DNA from: Aliarcobacter cryaerophilus ATCC 43158
GTDB taxonomy: Bacteria > Campylobacterota > Campylobacteria > Campylobacterales > Arcobacteraceae
Assembly (NCBI RefSeq): GCF_003660105.1
Contig: NZ_CP032823.1
Location: 1,426,001-1,490,000 of the forward strand
Direction of reading: 5' to 3'
Length of the DNA: 64,000 nucleotides
This document shows positions 17,255-26,039 of this stretch, in pieces. The position numbers and the translations under genes are program-made. The notes under the pieces are model-generated. The model was not told the origin of the DNA, ran no database searches, and saw only the letters and a list, made by a program, of their open reading frames with translations. How positions within the stretch are numbered: the first letter of the stretch is position 1; every line of letters begins with the position of its first letter.

Positions 17255-18835
17255 ATGAAATTTTTATCAAACATATCAAAAGTATCAATTTTTACAATCT
17301 TTTTTTTAAGCAATGTTTTCGCACAAATCGATGGAGCTACAGCACATATGACTGAAGCATTACCTAAAAAAGAGATAGGAAAAGAGTTGTATAATCAATA
17401 TTGTGCAACTTGTCATCATGAAAAAAGAGTTGGAATAGATGGTCCACCACTTCTTCCAAATAATCTAAAAAAGTATGATGAAAAAGATTTGGCTTCAAAA
17501 ATAAAAGATGGTTTTCCACAAACTTTAATGCCAAAGTATGATTTTTTATCTTTATACGAATTACATCAAATAGCAAGATATATAAAATCTCCTATTGATG
17601 GAATTTTTTCTTGGGATTTAAGTGATATAAATAAATCTGTAACATCATTTAAAGACCCTATCAATCGATTAAATATAAAAGACAAAGAGCAAATTTTACC
17701 AGTAGTTGAAAGAGATGGAAACAAAACTTGGATTATGGAAGATACAAGAGTTTTGAGTAAATTTCCACTAAACAATATTCACGGTGGAATAAAATTTACT
17801 ATGGATGCAAAAAATATTTATGTTCCAACAAGAGATGGTTGGATACAAAACTATTCACTTGAAACTGGTCAAAGGATGAATAAAACAAGAGCTTGTATAA
17901 ACCTAAGAAACATATCTTTAAGTCGTGATGAGCAAAACTTATTTGCAACATGTCTTTTACCAGAACAATTAGTTGTGATGAATCCAAAAACTATGGAAGC
18001 AAAAGATATTTTAAAAATAGATGGGAAAATATCTGCTTTATATGAATTATATAGTAAAGATGAGGCTATTTTTACTTTTAGAGATAAGCCATTAATTGGT
18101 AGATTAAATACAAAAACAAATGAAATAAAATATATAGATATTAAAGAACCTATTGAAGATTTTTTTATAGATCCTTTTGATGATTTTTTAATAGGAACTG
18201 CAAGAGGTGGAGATGTTTTAAGAGTTTATAGCTTAAAAGATAATAGTGTAGTTTTTGAACATGAAATGAAAGGTATGCCACATCTTTTTTCTGCAACATA
18301 TTGGTATAAAGATGGAAATTTCTATTTTGCAACTCCACATATAAAAAAATCTTACATAACTATTTGGAAAATGTATGATTGGGAATTTGTAAAAGAAGTA
18401 GATATTAAAGGAGATGGTTTTTTTGTAAAAACACATCCAAATACACCATATTTATGGGCTGATAATGGAAGCGATAAATTAGTTTTAATAGATAAAAATG
18501 ATTATAGTTTAAAAACAATAACTCCAAGAGAGGGAAAAAAATATATTCATACAGAGTATAGTGGAGATGGAAAATATGCATATTTGAGTATTTATGAATC
18601 AAATGGTGAGATAATAGTAATTGATACAAATAGTTTTAAAGAATTAGCAAGTTATGATGCAAATGTACCTGTTGGAAAATATAACTTTATAAATAAAAAT
18701 AGAGAGTTTTATCCAAGACTTTTTGGAATAGATATTTTTAAACAAAACTGTAACTCAAAGTTACCTTGCGATAGTTCAAACTTTAATTATTATGAAAATA
18801 AAAGTTTTGAAGATTTTAAAAAAACTATTAAATAA
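17255..18835 (+). CDS. Cytochrome c with heme d1-binding propeller, NirN/NirF-like
   Basis: This 526-residue exported protein has a signal peptide (about 1-24, cleaved near VFA), a cytochrome c domain with CATCH (about 53-57) and a C-terminal propeller related to NirS/NirF/NirN. That layout matches NirN, a periplasmic c-type cytochrome that oxidises dihydro-heme d1 to heme d1 before transfer to NirS. The start is the ATG at 17255 after GGGGG; an in-frame upstream codon at 17219 lies inside the hairpin. It lacks the NirS C-terminal WTSIWG region, so it is not a second reductase. NirN is the best match but some doubt remains. Confidence 0.8.
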   Translation: MKFLSNISKVSIFTIFFLSNVFAQIDGATAHMTEALPKKEIGKELYNQYCATCHHEKRVGIDGPPLLPNNLKKYDEKDLASKIKDGFPQTLMPKYDFLSLYELHQIARYIKSPIDGIFSWDLSDINKSVTSFKDPINRLNIKDKEQILPVVERDGNKTWIMEDTRVLSKFPLNNIHGGIKFTMDAKNIYVPTRDGWIQNYSLETGQRMNKTRACINLRNISLSRDEQNLFATCLLPEQLVVMNPKTMEAKDILKIDGKISALYELYSKDEAIFTFRDKPLIGRLNTKTNEIKYIDIKEPIEDFFIDPFDDFLIGTARGGDVLRVYSLKDNSVVFEHEMKGMPHLFSATYWYKDGNFYFATPHIKKSYITIWKMYDWEFVKEVDIKGDGFFVKTHPNTPYLWADNGSDKLVLIDKNDYSLKTITPREGKKYIHTEYSGDGKYAYLSIYESNGEIIVIDTNSFKELASYDANVPVGKYNFINKNREFYPRLFGIDIFKQNCNSKLPCDSSNFNYYENKSFEDFKKTIK

Positions 18836-18843
18836 GGAAAAAT

Positions 18844-19644
18844 ATGAAAAAATTTATAACAGCCTCAATATTTCTAGCTATAAGTTTAAATGCTCAAACT
18901 TTAGCAACAGTAAATAATCAAGAGATAAAAGTTGAAGATGTAAACAACTTTTTAAAATCAACAGACCAAGATATGGATTATAATAAACTAGACAATAAAG
19001 CAAAAAATCTAACTCTTCATCAAACAATAGAAAAAACTCTTTTAATTCAAGAGGCACAAAAAGAAAATCTTGATAAAACAAAAGAGTTTAAAGAAGCTAT
19101 TGAGGAGTTTAAAAACTCTTTATTAGTAGAATTTTTTATGAAAAATGAGTTTTCAAAGATAGAAATATCAAAAAATGAAGTTGAAAACTACTATAACTCA
19201 AACTTACATGAATTTCAGCAAGATAAAAAATTGAAAGCTAGACATATTTTAGTTGAAAATATTAAAACAGCTTCGGATATTATAAAAGAGATTGAAAAGT
19301 CAAAAAACAAAGAGCTTACATTTGTAGAACTAGCTAGTAAAAACTCTATTGATGGTTCAAGGCATAGTGGTGGAGAGTTAGGTTGGTTTTCTAAAGGTGA
19401 TATGATAGATGAGTTTTGGGATGCAACTTTGAAGTTAAAACCTAAAGAATTTACAAAAGAGCCTGTAAAATCGATGTTTGGTTACCATATCATATTTTTA
19501 GATGAAATTCAAGAGCCTTTAACAATTAAATTAGACCAAGTTTATAGTAACATTGAAAATCAAATAAGAATGGATAAATTTCAATCTTTAATTGATGAGA
19601 GAATTAAAAATATAAAAAAAGATGCAAATATTATAATTAAATAA
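18844..19644 (+). CDS. Exported parvulin-type peptidyl-prolyl isomerase
   Basis: This 266-residue protein has a signal peptide (about 1-17) and a parvulin domain at about 130-235, with KARHILVENI, FVELASKNSIDGSR and GGELGWFSKGDM, all typical of PpiC/SurA. A helical SurA-N-like region precedes it. It lies 8 bases after the NirN-like gene and 24 before the small cytochrome, so it belongs to the nir operon. A role in folding the periplasmic cytochromes NirS or NirN is inferred from position; the domain call is firm. Confidence 0.9.
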   Translation: MKKFITASIFLAISLNAQTLATVNNQEIKVEDVNNFLKSTDQDMDYNKLDNKAKNLTLHQTIEKTLLIQEAQKENLDKTKEFKEAIEEFKNSLLVEFFMKNEFSKIEISKNEVENYYNSNLHEFQQDKKLKARHILVENIKTASDIIKEIEKSKNKELTFVELASKNSIDGSRHSGGELGWFSKGDMIDEFWDATLKLKPKEFTKEPVKSMFGYHIIFLDEIQEPLTIKLDQVYSNIENQIRMDKFQSLIDERIKNIKKDANIIIK

Positions 19645-19668
19645 ATTTGTATAAAAAAGGGGTTTATT

Positions 19669-19977
19669 GTGAGATATTTTTTTATATTGGTTTTACTATT
19701 TTGTGTCAATCTACAAGCTTTACAAGATGATGGAGAGAAACTTTTTAAAAAGTATTGTTGGGGTTGTCACCATGAAACTTCAATGGCTTTTGGACCATCT
19801 TTTAATCAAATTGCAAACCAAAGAGATAGTGGACAAATTATTGCACATATTGTAAATCCAAAGAGTAACTATCAAACTTTAGGGTATAAAAGAACTGCAA
19901 TGCCTGCATTTCCACAACTAAATGCTAAAGAGCTTCAAGATTTAACTAACTTTATTCTAAGCTTCAAGGATAAATAA
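19669..19977 (+). CDS. Small periplasmic cytochrome c, NirC/NirM-like
   Basis: This 102-residue cytochrome begins at a GTG preceded by AAGGGG. A signal peptide (about 1-17, ending LQA) is followed by the heme motif CWGCH (about 30-34), and the axial methionine is likely in TAMPAFPQL. It overlaps nirJ by one base. In other nir clusters NirC or NirM serves as an electron carrier for NirS or for heme d1 maturation; which of the two this is cannot be decided from sequence. Confidence 0.88.
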   Translation: MRYFFILVLLFCVNLQALQDDGEKLFKKYCWGCHHETSMAFGPSFNQIANQRDSGQIIAHIVNPKSNYQTLGYKRTAMPAFPQLNAKELQDLTNFILSFKDK

Positions 19978-21098
19978 TGTTTAGATTATCAAACCTTATA
20001 AAATCAACTTTACAAGAGCAAAAAAGTAGAAGTTTAGATGGAAGTATTATAATTTGGAATATGACAAATCGTTGCAATTTACTTTGTCACCACTGTTATA
20101 GCAAAGCTAGTGCAAATGAAAAAGAGAGTTTATCATTAGAAGATATTTTAAAAACTATTCCAAAACTTAAAATTGCTAATATAAATTTTGTAATCTTTAG
20201 TGGAGGTGAGCCACTTTTAAGAAAAGATATTTTCGAAATTGCACAATGTATGAAAGATAATAAAATTATGACTTACCTTTCAACAAATGGTACATATATA
20301 ACCCAAAAAAATGCAAAACAAATAGTTGATACATTTAACTATATAGGTATTTCAATAGATGGAATAGGAGAAGTTCACGACTATTTTAGAGGACAAAAAG
20401 GCTCATATGCTAAAAGTATTGAGGCTATAAAAACTATTCAAAAGATAGGTGGAAATGCTGGTATTAGATTTACAATTACAAAAGATACTGAAAGCAGTTT
20501 TTATGATATTTTTACTCTTGCAGAAGAGTTAAATGTAAACAAAATATATATCTCTCATCTTGTATATTCAGGTCGAGGAAAAGAGAACATTGAGATTGAT
20601 ATAAGTAAAGAGAAAAGAAGAGAGTATGTAAATTTTATGATAAATAAAGCATTTGAGTATTATGAAAATGACAAAGATATAGATATTGTTACAGGAAATA
20701 TGGAAATGGATGCCATAATACTTTTAAAAGAGTTTGAAAAAAAATATCCAGATTTTACGAATTCTTTAAAAAATAGATTAAAATCTTGGGGTGGAAATAG
20801 TGCTGGAAAAAGGCTTGGAAATATGGATTGGAATGGTTTTGTAAAACCAGACCCATTTTTCCCTATTACTATTGGAAACTATTTAGAAAAAGATTTTAAT
20901 AAAATTTGGCTAGATGATAACAATGAGCTACTAAATAAACTAAGAGAGTTTCCACGAAATATAAAAGGAAAATGTAGCTCTTGCAAATATATAGATATAT
21001 GTAATGGTGGTTCAAGAAGTAGAGCTTATGCAATAAGTGCTGATTTATGGGATGAAGATCCATCTTGTTATTTGACTTTAGAAGAGATAAAGGGGTAA
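19977..21098 (+). CDS. nirJ: Radical SAM heme d1 biosynthesis protein
   Basis: NirJ removes the propionate side chains of didecarboxysiroheme to install the oxo groups of heme d1. The 373-residue protein has the radical SAM cluster motif CNLLCHHC (Cys33, Cys37, Cys40), the SAM site FSGGEPLLR, and a C-terminal SPASM-like cluster region CSSCKYIDIC. Its place between a small cytochrome and nirF settles the identity over other SPASM enzymes such as AhbC/AhbD. It is one base coupled to the gene before it. Confidence 0.93.
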   Translation: MFRLSNLIKSTLQEQKSRSLDGSIIIWNMTNRCNLLCHHCYSKASANEKESLSLEDILKTIPKLKIANINFVIFSGGEPLLRKDIFEIAQCMKDNKIMTYLSTNGTYITQKNAKQIVDTFNYIGISIDGIGEVHDYFRGQKGSYAKSIEAIKTIQKIGGNAGIRFTITKDTESSFYDIFTLAEELNVNKIYISHLVYSGRGKENIEIDISKEKRREYVNFMINKAFEYYENDKDIDIVTGNMEMDAIILLKEFEKKYPDFTNSLKNRLKSWGGNSAGKRLGNMDWNGFVKPDPFFPITIGNYLEKDFNKIWLDDNNELLNKLREFPRNIKGKCSSCKYIDICNGGSRSRAYAISADLWDEDPSCYLTLEEIKG

Positions 21099-21100
21099 AA

Positions 21101-22186
21101 ATGTTTAAAAAAATAGCTTTAAGTCTAGTATTAGCTAGTAGTTTGTTTGCTAGTGAGAAAATATTTGTAGTTGAAAGAGAGAGTTCTAGTCTAGCTGTTA
21201 TTAAAAATGATAAATTCAAAAATAGAATGGAAAACTTTAGAAATACAAACCACTCTGTTGTAAAATTTTACAAAGATGAAGCTTATGCAATCTCAAGAGA
21301 TGGATATGTTATAAAGTTTGACCCAAAAAAAGAGATTATAGAAGCTGAATACAAAACTAGTAAAAGTGCAATAGGCTTTGAAATATCAGAATACTTCGTA
21401 GCCGTTGCAAACTATGATGATAAAAGTGTTGATGTTTTAACAAAAGATTTAAAACCTCTAAAAAAAATAGTTACAAACTCACGAAATGTAGGGATAAAAC
21501 TATATAAAAACTATATGATTTTTTCTCAAATGGATAGTGACATAATATCTGTTTACAAAGATTTAAATGAAGGAAAAAAAGAGCCAAATTTTGTTTTACA
21601 TAAAGAGTTTAAAAATGCAGGAGAAATGCCTTTTGATGCTATGCTTCAAGAACAAAGTTATATAATGGGCTTTTTTAACTCTCCATTTTTTGGAGTTGTT
21701 GATTTAGAGAAAATGGAGTACAAAAAAATAGATGTTTTTTTAGATGAAAAAAAACAACAAGTTTTAAAAGTACCTCACTTTGGTTTTTGGAGTTTGAGTA
21801 AAGATGAGATTTTTATACCCGCAGTTGGAGATAATAAAGTTTTTGTTTATGATAAAAAATTTAAATTCCTAAAATCCATAGACATAAAAGGAATGCCTGT
21901 ATTCACAAGTCTTAGCCCAAATAAAGATTTTTTAGCAGTAACCTTTTCTGGAGAAGATTTTCCATATTTACAAATTCTTGATACAAAAACTTTTAAAATT
22001 ATAAAAGAGTATAAATTTGATGGTAAAGTATTGCATGTAAGATGGTCAAATGATAAGAATGAACTATATGTAAGTGTAAATGATACAGATAAAATAGAGG
22101 TTTTAGACACAATTACTTGGAAAAATATTAAGACTATAAATGATATTAAAAAACCTTCTGGTATATTTATTTTTGAGGAGAGATAG
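21101..22186 (+). CDS. nirF: Heme d1 biosynthesis protein NirF
   Basis: NirF is a propeller protein that acts late in heme d1 formation and binds heme d1. I start at the ATG at 21101 (AGGGG upstream), giving 361 residues and a signal peptide with cleavage after LFA near residue 17. The NirF/NirS-type blade sequences are visible: YAISRDGYVIKFD, YFVAVANYDDKSVDVL, GMPVFTSLSPN and LHVRWSNDKNELYVSV. There is no heme c motif. It lies 2 bases after nirJ and 3 before nirE. Confidence 0.92.
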   Translation: MFKKIALSLVLASSLFASEKIFVVERESSSLAVIKNDKFKNRMENFRNTNHSVVKFYKDEAYAISRDGYVIKFDPKKEIIEAEYKTSKSAIGFEISEYFVAVANYDDKSVDVLTKDLKPLKKIVTNSRNVGIKLYKNYMIFSQMDSDIISVYKDLNEGKKEPNFVLHKEFKNAGEMPFDAMLQEQSYIMGFFNSPFFGVVDLEKMEYKKIDVFLDEKKQQVLKVPHFGFWSLSKDEIFIPAVGDNKVFVYDKKFKFLKSIDIKGMPVFTSLSPNKDFLAVTFSGEDFPYLQILDTKTFKIIKEYKFDGKVLHVRWSNDKNELYVSVNDTDKIEVLDTITWKNIKTINDIKKPSGIFIFEER

Positions 22187-22189
22187 AGT

Positions 22190-22924
22190 ATGAAAAAAGT
22201 ATATTTAACTGGTGCTGGTCCTGGAGATATTGAGCTTATGACTTTAAAAGCAGCAAGAGTTATAAAAGAGGCAGATGTAATTATATATGATAAACTTGCT
22301 AACCCTGACATATTAGAGATGGCAAAAGATGGGACTGAGTTTATATTTGTAGGTAAAGAGTTTGGAAAACACTTAATACCACAAGATGAGATAAATGAGA
22401 TAATATATCAAGCTTCTCTTAAATACAATCTTGTAGTAAGACTAAAAGGTGGTGACCCTTTTGTATTTGGTAGAGGTGGAGAAGAAGCTCTTTATTTAAA
22501 AGAGCGTGGAGTTAAATTTGAGATAATTCCTGGAATTACATCAAGTATTAGCGTTCCGGCATATGCAGGAATTCCTGTAACTCATAGAGGAGTTACTTGC
22601 TCTTTTAGAGTAGTAACTGGTCATGAAGCACCAAATAAAAAAGATACTCAAATAAATTGGGATAGTTTTATTGCCGATGAAACAATAGTCTTCTTAATGG
22701 GAATTCATAATATAAAATTAATATCAAAAAAACTAATCAAAATTGGAAAACCATCTACAACTCCTTGTGCTGTTATATCAAAAGGTACAACAAAGGAACA
22801 AAAAGTGGTTGTTGGAACACTTGAAGATATTGTAGATAAAGCAAAAGAGATTCCAACACCTGCGATAATCGTTGTTGGAGAAGTTGTAAAATTAAGAGAA
22901 GAGTTAAAGTGGTTTGAAGAGTAG
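22190..22924 (+). CDS. nirE: Uroporphyrinogen-III C-methyltransferase
   Basis: This SAM-dependent enzyme makes precorrin-2, the entry point to siroheme and heme d1. The 244-residue protein has the CobA/NirE motifs GAGPGDIELMT (8-18), RLKGGDPFVFGRGGEE and GVTCSFRVVTGHE. It is a stand-alone methyltransferase, without the CysG dehydrogenase part, which is encoded on the opposite strand at 23312-23893. Position in the nir operon argues for nirE over a general cobA, but the product also serves siroheme. Confidence 0.93.
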   Translation: MKKVYLTGAGPGDIELMTLKAARVIKEADVIIYDKLANPDILEMAKDGTEFIFVGKEFGKHLIPQDEINEIIYQASLKYNLVVRLKGGDPFVFGRGGEEALYLKERGVKFEIIPGITSSISVPAYAGIPVTHRGVTCSFRVVTGHEAPNKKDTQINWDSFIADETIVFLMGIHNIKLISKKLIKIGKPSTTPCAVISKGTTKEQKVVVGTLEDIVDKAKEIPTPAIIVVGEVVKLREELKWFEE

Positions 22925-22938
22925 GAAGCCCTACTTTT
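22920..22938. terminator. Short terminator hairpin after nirE
   Basis: A 6-base-pair stem (AGTAGG, 22920-22925, with CCTACT, 22930-22935) with a 4-base loop and a TTTT tail overlaps the nirE stop codon. It lies between convergent genes. Confidence 0.5.
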
Positions 22939-22944
22939 CTAATC

Positions 22945-23325
22945 TTAAATTCCGAAAAAATCTTTAACCCAAACTAGTTCTTGACTGTTTAAATCTACTC
23001 TTTTAAGCTCTTGTTTATCTTTATTTAAAACTATCAAAATATTTCCATCTAGTCTTAAGTTCTCTTTTCCCCACTCTTTATCAAGTTTATCAGTTATATG
23101 AAAAATCTGAGAGTTTTTTGGTTTCTCTTTTTCCCTTCCATCTTTATAAACTATTGCCAAACCACCTGTTCTTTTCTCTATTTTATATGGAAGATACTCT
23201 TGCAAAATACTATATACTCTTTCATTTTTATTTTCAGGTAATGAATCTTTAAATCCGATAAAACCAACCACAAAAAATATAACAACTAGTAATATTAATA
23301 AAATATTTTTCTTATTTTTGTCCAT
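22945..23325 (-). CDS. Small membrane-anchored protein of unknown function
   Basis: This 126-residue protein has one N-terminal membrane helix (about 8-26) and a soluble, lysine- and glutamate-rich remainder that probably lies outside the membrane (EKRTGGLAIVYKDGREKEK, LDGNILIVLNKD). It overlaps the siroheme synthase gene by 14 bases and is coupled to it. No known domain is recognised. Confidence 0.75.
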   Translation of the reverse strand: MDKNKKNILLILLVVIFFVVGFIGFKDSLPENKNERVYSILQEYLPYKIEKRTGGLAIVYKDGREKEKPKNSQIFHITDKLDKEWGKENLRLDGNILIVLNKDKQELKRVDLNSQELVWVKDFFGI

Positions 23326-23893
23326 TTTTTTTCTCCCATGAATTTATATAATCTTTTACTTTATTGTCAAAAAATTGCATTCTTTCTCTTCCTTTTGGAA
23401 TTGTGCTTCTCAAATCTTTTAACTCTTTTAAAAAATCTTCAACTCCTTCTGGAATTAAATTAGAAAGAAATATTTTAAAATTTTTCGCAAAAGCAGGAGA
23501 ACTTCCACTTGTAGAAATTGCAAGAGTTAAATCCCCTCTTTTTATATATGAAGGAAAAATAAAATCGCAATATTGCTGTAAATCTACACAGTTACAAAGA
23601 ATTTTATACTCTCTTGTTTCAAAATAGATATCCTCTTGTAACAAAAAATCATCTACAGCAACAATAACTATATCATAACCTTTAGCATCGCCCTTTTCAT
23701 ACTCTTTTTGAAAAATTTTAAGACTATTTTTATCTATTAAAGCTTCTATTTCTTCATTAAAGTTTTTTGAAATCAAAGTAATATTTGAAGAAAAATTCAA
23801 AAGATGTTCTAACTTTTCTAAAGCTATATTACCACCACCAACTATCAAAATAGTTTTATCATCAAATTTTAAAAAAGCTGGAAAATATGTCAC
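23312..23893 (-). CDS. Precorrin-2 dehydrogenase/sirohydrochlorin ferrochelatase (CysG N-terminal type)
   Basis: This Met8p/CysG-N-like protein of 193 residues would oxidise precorrin-2 and insert iron to give siroheme. The Rossmann motif VGGGNIALEKL lies at about residue 17-27, the substrate-site stretch STSGSSPAFAKN is present, and the C-terminal helical region matches the family. Together with nirE it closes the step from uroporphyrinogen III to siroheme, the precursor for the decarboxylase encoded at 24018. Confidence 0.9.
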   Translation of the reverse strand: MTYFPAFLKFDDKTILIVGGGNIALEKLEHLLNFSSNITLISKNFNEEIEALIDKNSLKIFQKEYEKGDAKGYDIVIVAVDDFLLQEDIYFETREYKILCNCVDLQQYCDFIFPSYIKRGDLTLAISTSGSSPAFAKNFKIFLSNLIPEGVEDFLKELKDLRSTIPKGRERMQFFDNKVKDYINSWEKKNGQK

Positions 23894-24017
23894 TAAAAAT
23901 CCTTTTATTATGTATTTTATTCTAGCAAAGATTAGGGTATTCTATCTTAATTTAAGTCAATCTATAAAAAATATTATTAAGTTAAAATTTTTTTAATTTC
24001 AAATAGGAGAGAAAGAT

Positions 24018-25040
24018 ATGACACAAATTCCACAACTAGAACTAAAAAATGAAGTTCTACTTAGAATCCAGAAAAATTTTCCACTTGCAAAAAAACCTTT
24101 TCTTTACATTGCAAACGAACTTCATACAACAGAAGAGAGAGTTTTAGAAATTTTAAATGAAGCAAAAAGAGATGGTATCATAAGACAAACATCTGCTATT
24201 TTTGATACAAAAAAACTAGGATATAAATCATCCTTGGTAGCATTTGAAATTGAAGAGGAAGATATACCTACTGCTGTAAAAATCTTAAACTCTCACCCTG
24301 GAATTTCGCACAACTACGAAAGAAATCACTCTTTTAATATTTGGTTTACTATTGCTGTAGCTCCAAATTCTAATTTGGGATTAGAAAAAAGTATTGAAAG
24401 TTTGGCTAAGAGAACAAATGCAAAAAATTATATAATACTTCCAACTTTAAAATTATTTAAAATTTCAGTAAAACTTGATACAACAAATAAAGAGGAAAAA
24501 CAAGAAGAGTTTATTCAAAAGAGTTTTACAAATCTTGATTTATCAGAATATCACTATACATTTATCAAACTTTTGCAACAAGATATTGAGTTTAAAAGTG
24601 AGCCTTTTAAATTTATAGTTGATGAACTAAATATCAGCTATGATGAACTATTTAAAATTATTCAAGAATTTATAAACTCTGGTGTTATGCGAAGATTTGC
24701 CTCAATTTTAAATCATAGAAAGGCTGGATTTAGTGCAAATGCTATGGTTGTTTGGGATATTGATGAAAAAAATTCTCAAAGTATAGGAGAAATAGCAGCA
24801 TCTTTTAGTGCTGTAAGTCACTGTTATTTAAGACCTCAATATCCAAACTGGAAATATAATCTTTTTACAATGATTCATGGAAAAACCAAAGATGATACTC
24901 AAAAAACAATAGATGCCATAGCCGATAAAATTCAATATAGAGATAAAATGGCACTATACTCAAGTAAAGAGTTTAAAAAAGTAAGAATTATTTACTTTAG
25001 TGAGGAGTTTGAAGATTGGGAAAAAGAGAATAATAATTAA
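24018..25040 (+). CDS. Siroheme decarboxylase, fused NirD/NirL-type (two AsnC/Lrp-like halves)
   Basis: Siroheme decarboxylases convert siroheme to 12,18-didecarboxysiroheme for heme d1 (NirDLGH) or alternative heme synthesis (AhbAB). This 340-residue protein contains two tandem AsnC/Lrp-like units. Each has a winged helix (first about 15-60, with DGIIRQTSAIFD; second about 180-230, with SGVMRRFASILNHRKAGF) followed by a RAM-like ferredoxin fold (HPGISHNYERNHSFNIWFT and VSHCYLRPQYPNWKYNLFTMIHG). The second half carries the His/Arg-rich active-site pattern. It is the only such gene in the island. Transcription-factor function is unlikely in this context. Confidence 0.9.
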   Translation: MTQIPQLELKNEVLLRIQKNFPLAKKPFLYIANELHTTEERVLEILNEAKRDGIIRQTSAIFDTKKLGYKSSLVAFEIEEEDIPTAVKILNSHPGISHNYERNHSFNIWFTIAVAPNSNLGLEKSIESLAKRTNAKNYIILPTLKLFKISVKLDTTNKEEKQEEFIQKSFTNLDLSEYHYTFIKLLQQDIEFKSEPFKFIVDELNISYDELFKIIQEFINSGVMRRFASILNHRKAGFSANAMVVWDIDEKNSQSIGEIAASFSAVSHCYLRPQYPNWKYNLFTMIHGKTKDDTQKTIDAIADKIQYRDKMALYSSKEFKKVRIIYFSEEFEDWEKENNN

Positions 25041-25055
25041 AAAATGGAGTATAAA

Positions 25056-25451
25056 ATGAAACTTTTTTTTGAACTTGAAATTGCTTATATTTTTATAGCT
25101 ATATTTTTTCTTATTGTAACAACTGTTGTAACAACAAGAAGTTTTTCTCCAGCAAATAGCTTTAAAAAAGTTTTTCCACTGGTTTTAATATTTCTAATTA
25201 TTGCAATTTTTTCTCATTTTAAAGTTACAACTTCAAGAATGGCTGAAGTTGAAAATGAGTTTTTAAAAGGTGAAACGGTTCTTTGTGAAAATAGAACAAA
25301 AAGAGAAGTTTCAAAATCAATTATGATAAACGATAAATTAGGTTGGAATTTAAAAGATAATATATTTTCAAATCCTGAATATTTTAAAAGTTTTCATAGT
25401 GCAAGATGTGTAAAAATGCTTGATAGTATGAAAAAAGAGGAGATAAAATAA
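25056..25451 (+). CDS. Membrane protein at the end of the nir block, unknown function
   Basis: The ATG at 25056 has GGAG 6 bases upstream, so I prefer it to the in-frame ATG at 25044. The 131-residue product has two hydrophobic helices (about 3-26 and 37-56) and a C-terminal soluble part with two cysteines (LCENRTKREV and SARCVKML), which could form a disulfide or bind heme non-covalently. It follows the decarboxylase on the same strand and ends in a terminator. A role in denitrification is only suggested by position. Confidence 0.7.
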   Translation: MKLFFELEIAYIFIAIFFLIVTTVVTTRSFSPANSFKKVFPLVLIFLIIAIFSHFKVTTSRMAEVENEFLKGETVLCENRTKREVSKSIMINDKLGWNLKDNIFSNPEYFKSFHSARCVKMLDSMKKEEIK

Positions 25452-25471
25452 GCAATTAAATTGCTTATTTT
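25445..25471. terminator. Bidirectional terminator at the end of the nir block
   Basis: An 11-base-pair stem (25445-25455 with 25461-25471), A-rich on one side and T-rich on the other, separates the convergent plus-strand nir genes from the PsiE-like gene. Confidence 0.75.
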
Positions 25472-25485
25472 ATTAAAATGTTATT

Positions 25486-25977
25486 TTAGTTAGACTCTTT
25501 TTGCCACTTTCTTTTTAGATTATGAATATAAATTATTAGAATAAAAAATATAGATGATGTTATTCCCAAAGCTACAAGTAAACTAGTTTCACTAGGTATT
25601 GTTTCAAGCAAAATAAGCTTTCTAATAATAACAACAAAAGCGATTTCCAAAAATGTCAAAGAGTAATCAAATCCATTTTTAATAAAAAGAGTTTTTACAA
25701 TCGCAATTACAATCAAAGTAAAAAGACCATCTGTTAAAATAGTTTTTATAGAAGAGAAATCCAAAGCTCCTTGCTCTATAGTAAAAGATATTAGTTTATA
25801 TCCCAAGCTTAATAAACAAACTGCTAAATATATAATCATTATTAATATAAAAATATATTTCAGCATATTTATAACTCTTAAAAGTATTGTATCTACTCTA
25901 TTTTCCAAAACTTTATCTATACTATTTACTTTTAAAAAGATTCTCTCTATAAAGCTCTTTTTTTCTTTTTCATCCAT
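25486..25977 (-). CDS. PsiE-family (phosphate-starvation-inducible) membrane protein
   Basis: This 163-residue protein has four hydrophobic helices (about 32-57, 75-95, 98-118 and 128-152) and the PsiE-family layout with polar, charged termini. In E. coli PsiE is induced by phosphate limitation and its function is unknown. The family call rests on overall pattern and length, not on a catalytic motif. It is a single gene between hemH and the nir block. Confidence 0.65.
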   Translation of the reverse strand: MDEKEKKSFIERIFLKVNSIDKVLENRVDTILLRVINMLKYIFILIMIIYLAVCLLSLGYKLISFTIEQGALDFSSIKTILTDGLFTLIVIAIVKTLFIKNGFDYSLTFLEIAFVVIIRKLILLETIPSETSLLVALGITSSIFFILIIYIHNLKRKWQKESN

Positions 25978-26039
25978 TTTCGACCTTTTTAATACTCACA
26001 AATTTTTTGCGAATATTATCAAAAAAAAACATAAAAAAA

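Noticed and set aside
17255-18835. A second nitrite reductase NirS
   Set aside because: It has a heme c domain and propeller but lacks NirS motifs such as HDGGWDLSKRYF and the C-terminal WTSIWG region.
19977-21098. Possible missing radical SAM partner of the AmmeMemo genes
   Set aside because: This radical SAM protein sits between a small cytochrome and nirF and has a SPASM-like cluster, so it is NirJ.
21847-22311. Minus-strand open frame across the nirF-nirE junction
   Set aside because: It is the shadow of two convincing plus-strand genes.
23947-23960. TTAATTTAAGTCAA as a second FNR/NssR-type site before the siroheme decarboxylase
   Set aside because: The halves are not symmetrical and no -10 lies at the right distance; too weak to list as a site.
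24018-25040. AsnC/Lrp-type transcription regulator
   Set aside because: Two tandem AsnC-like halves with the siroheme decarboxylase pattern in a nir island point to an enzyme, not a regulator.
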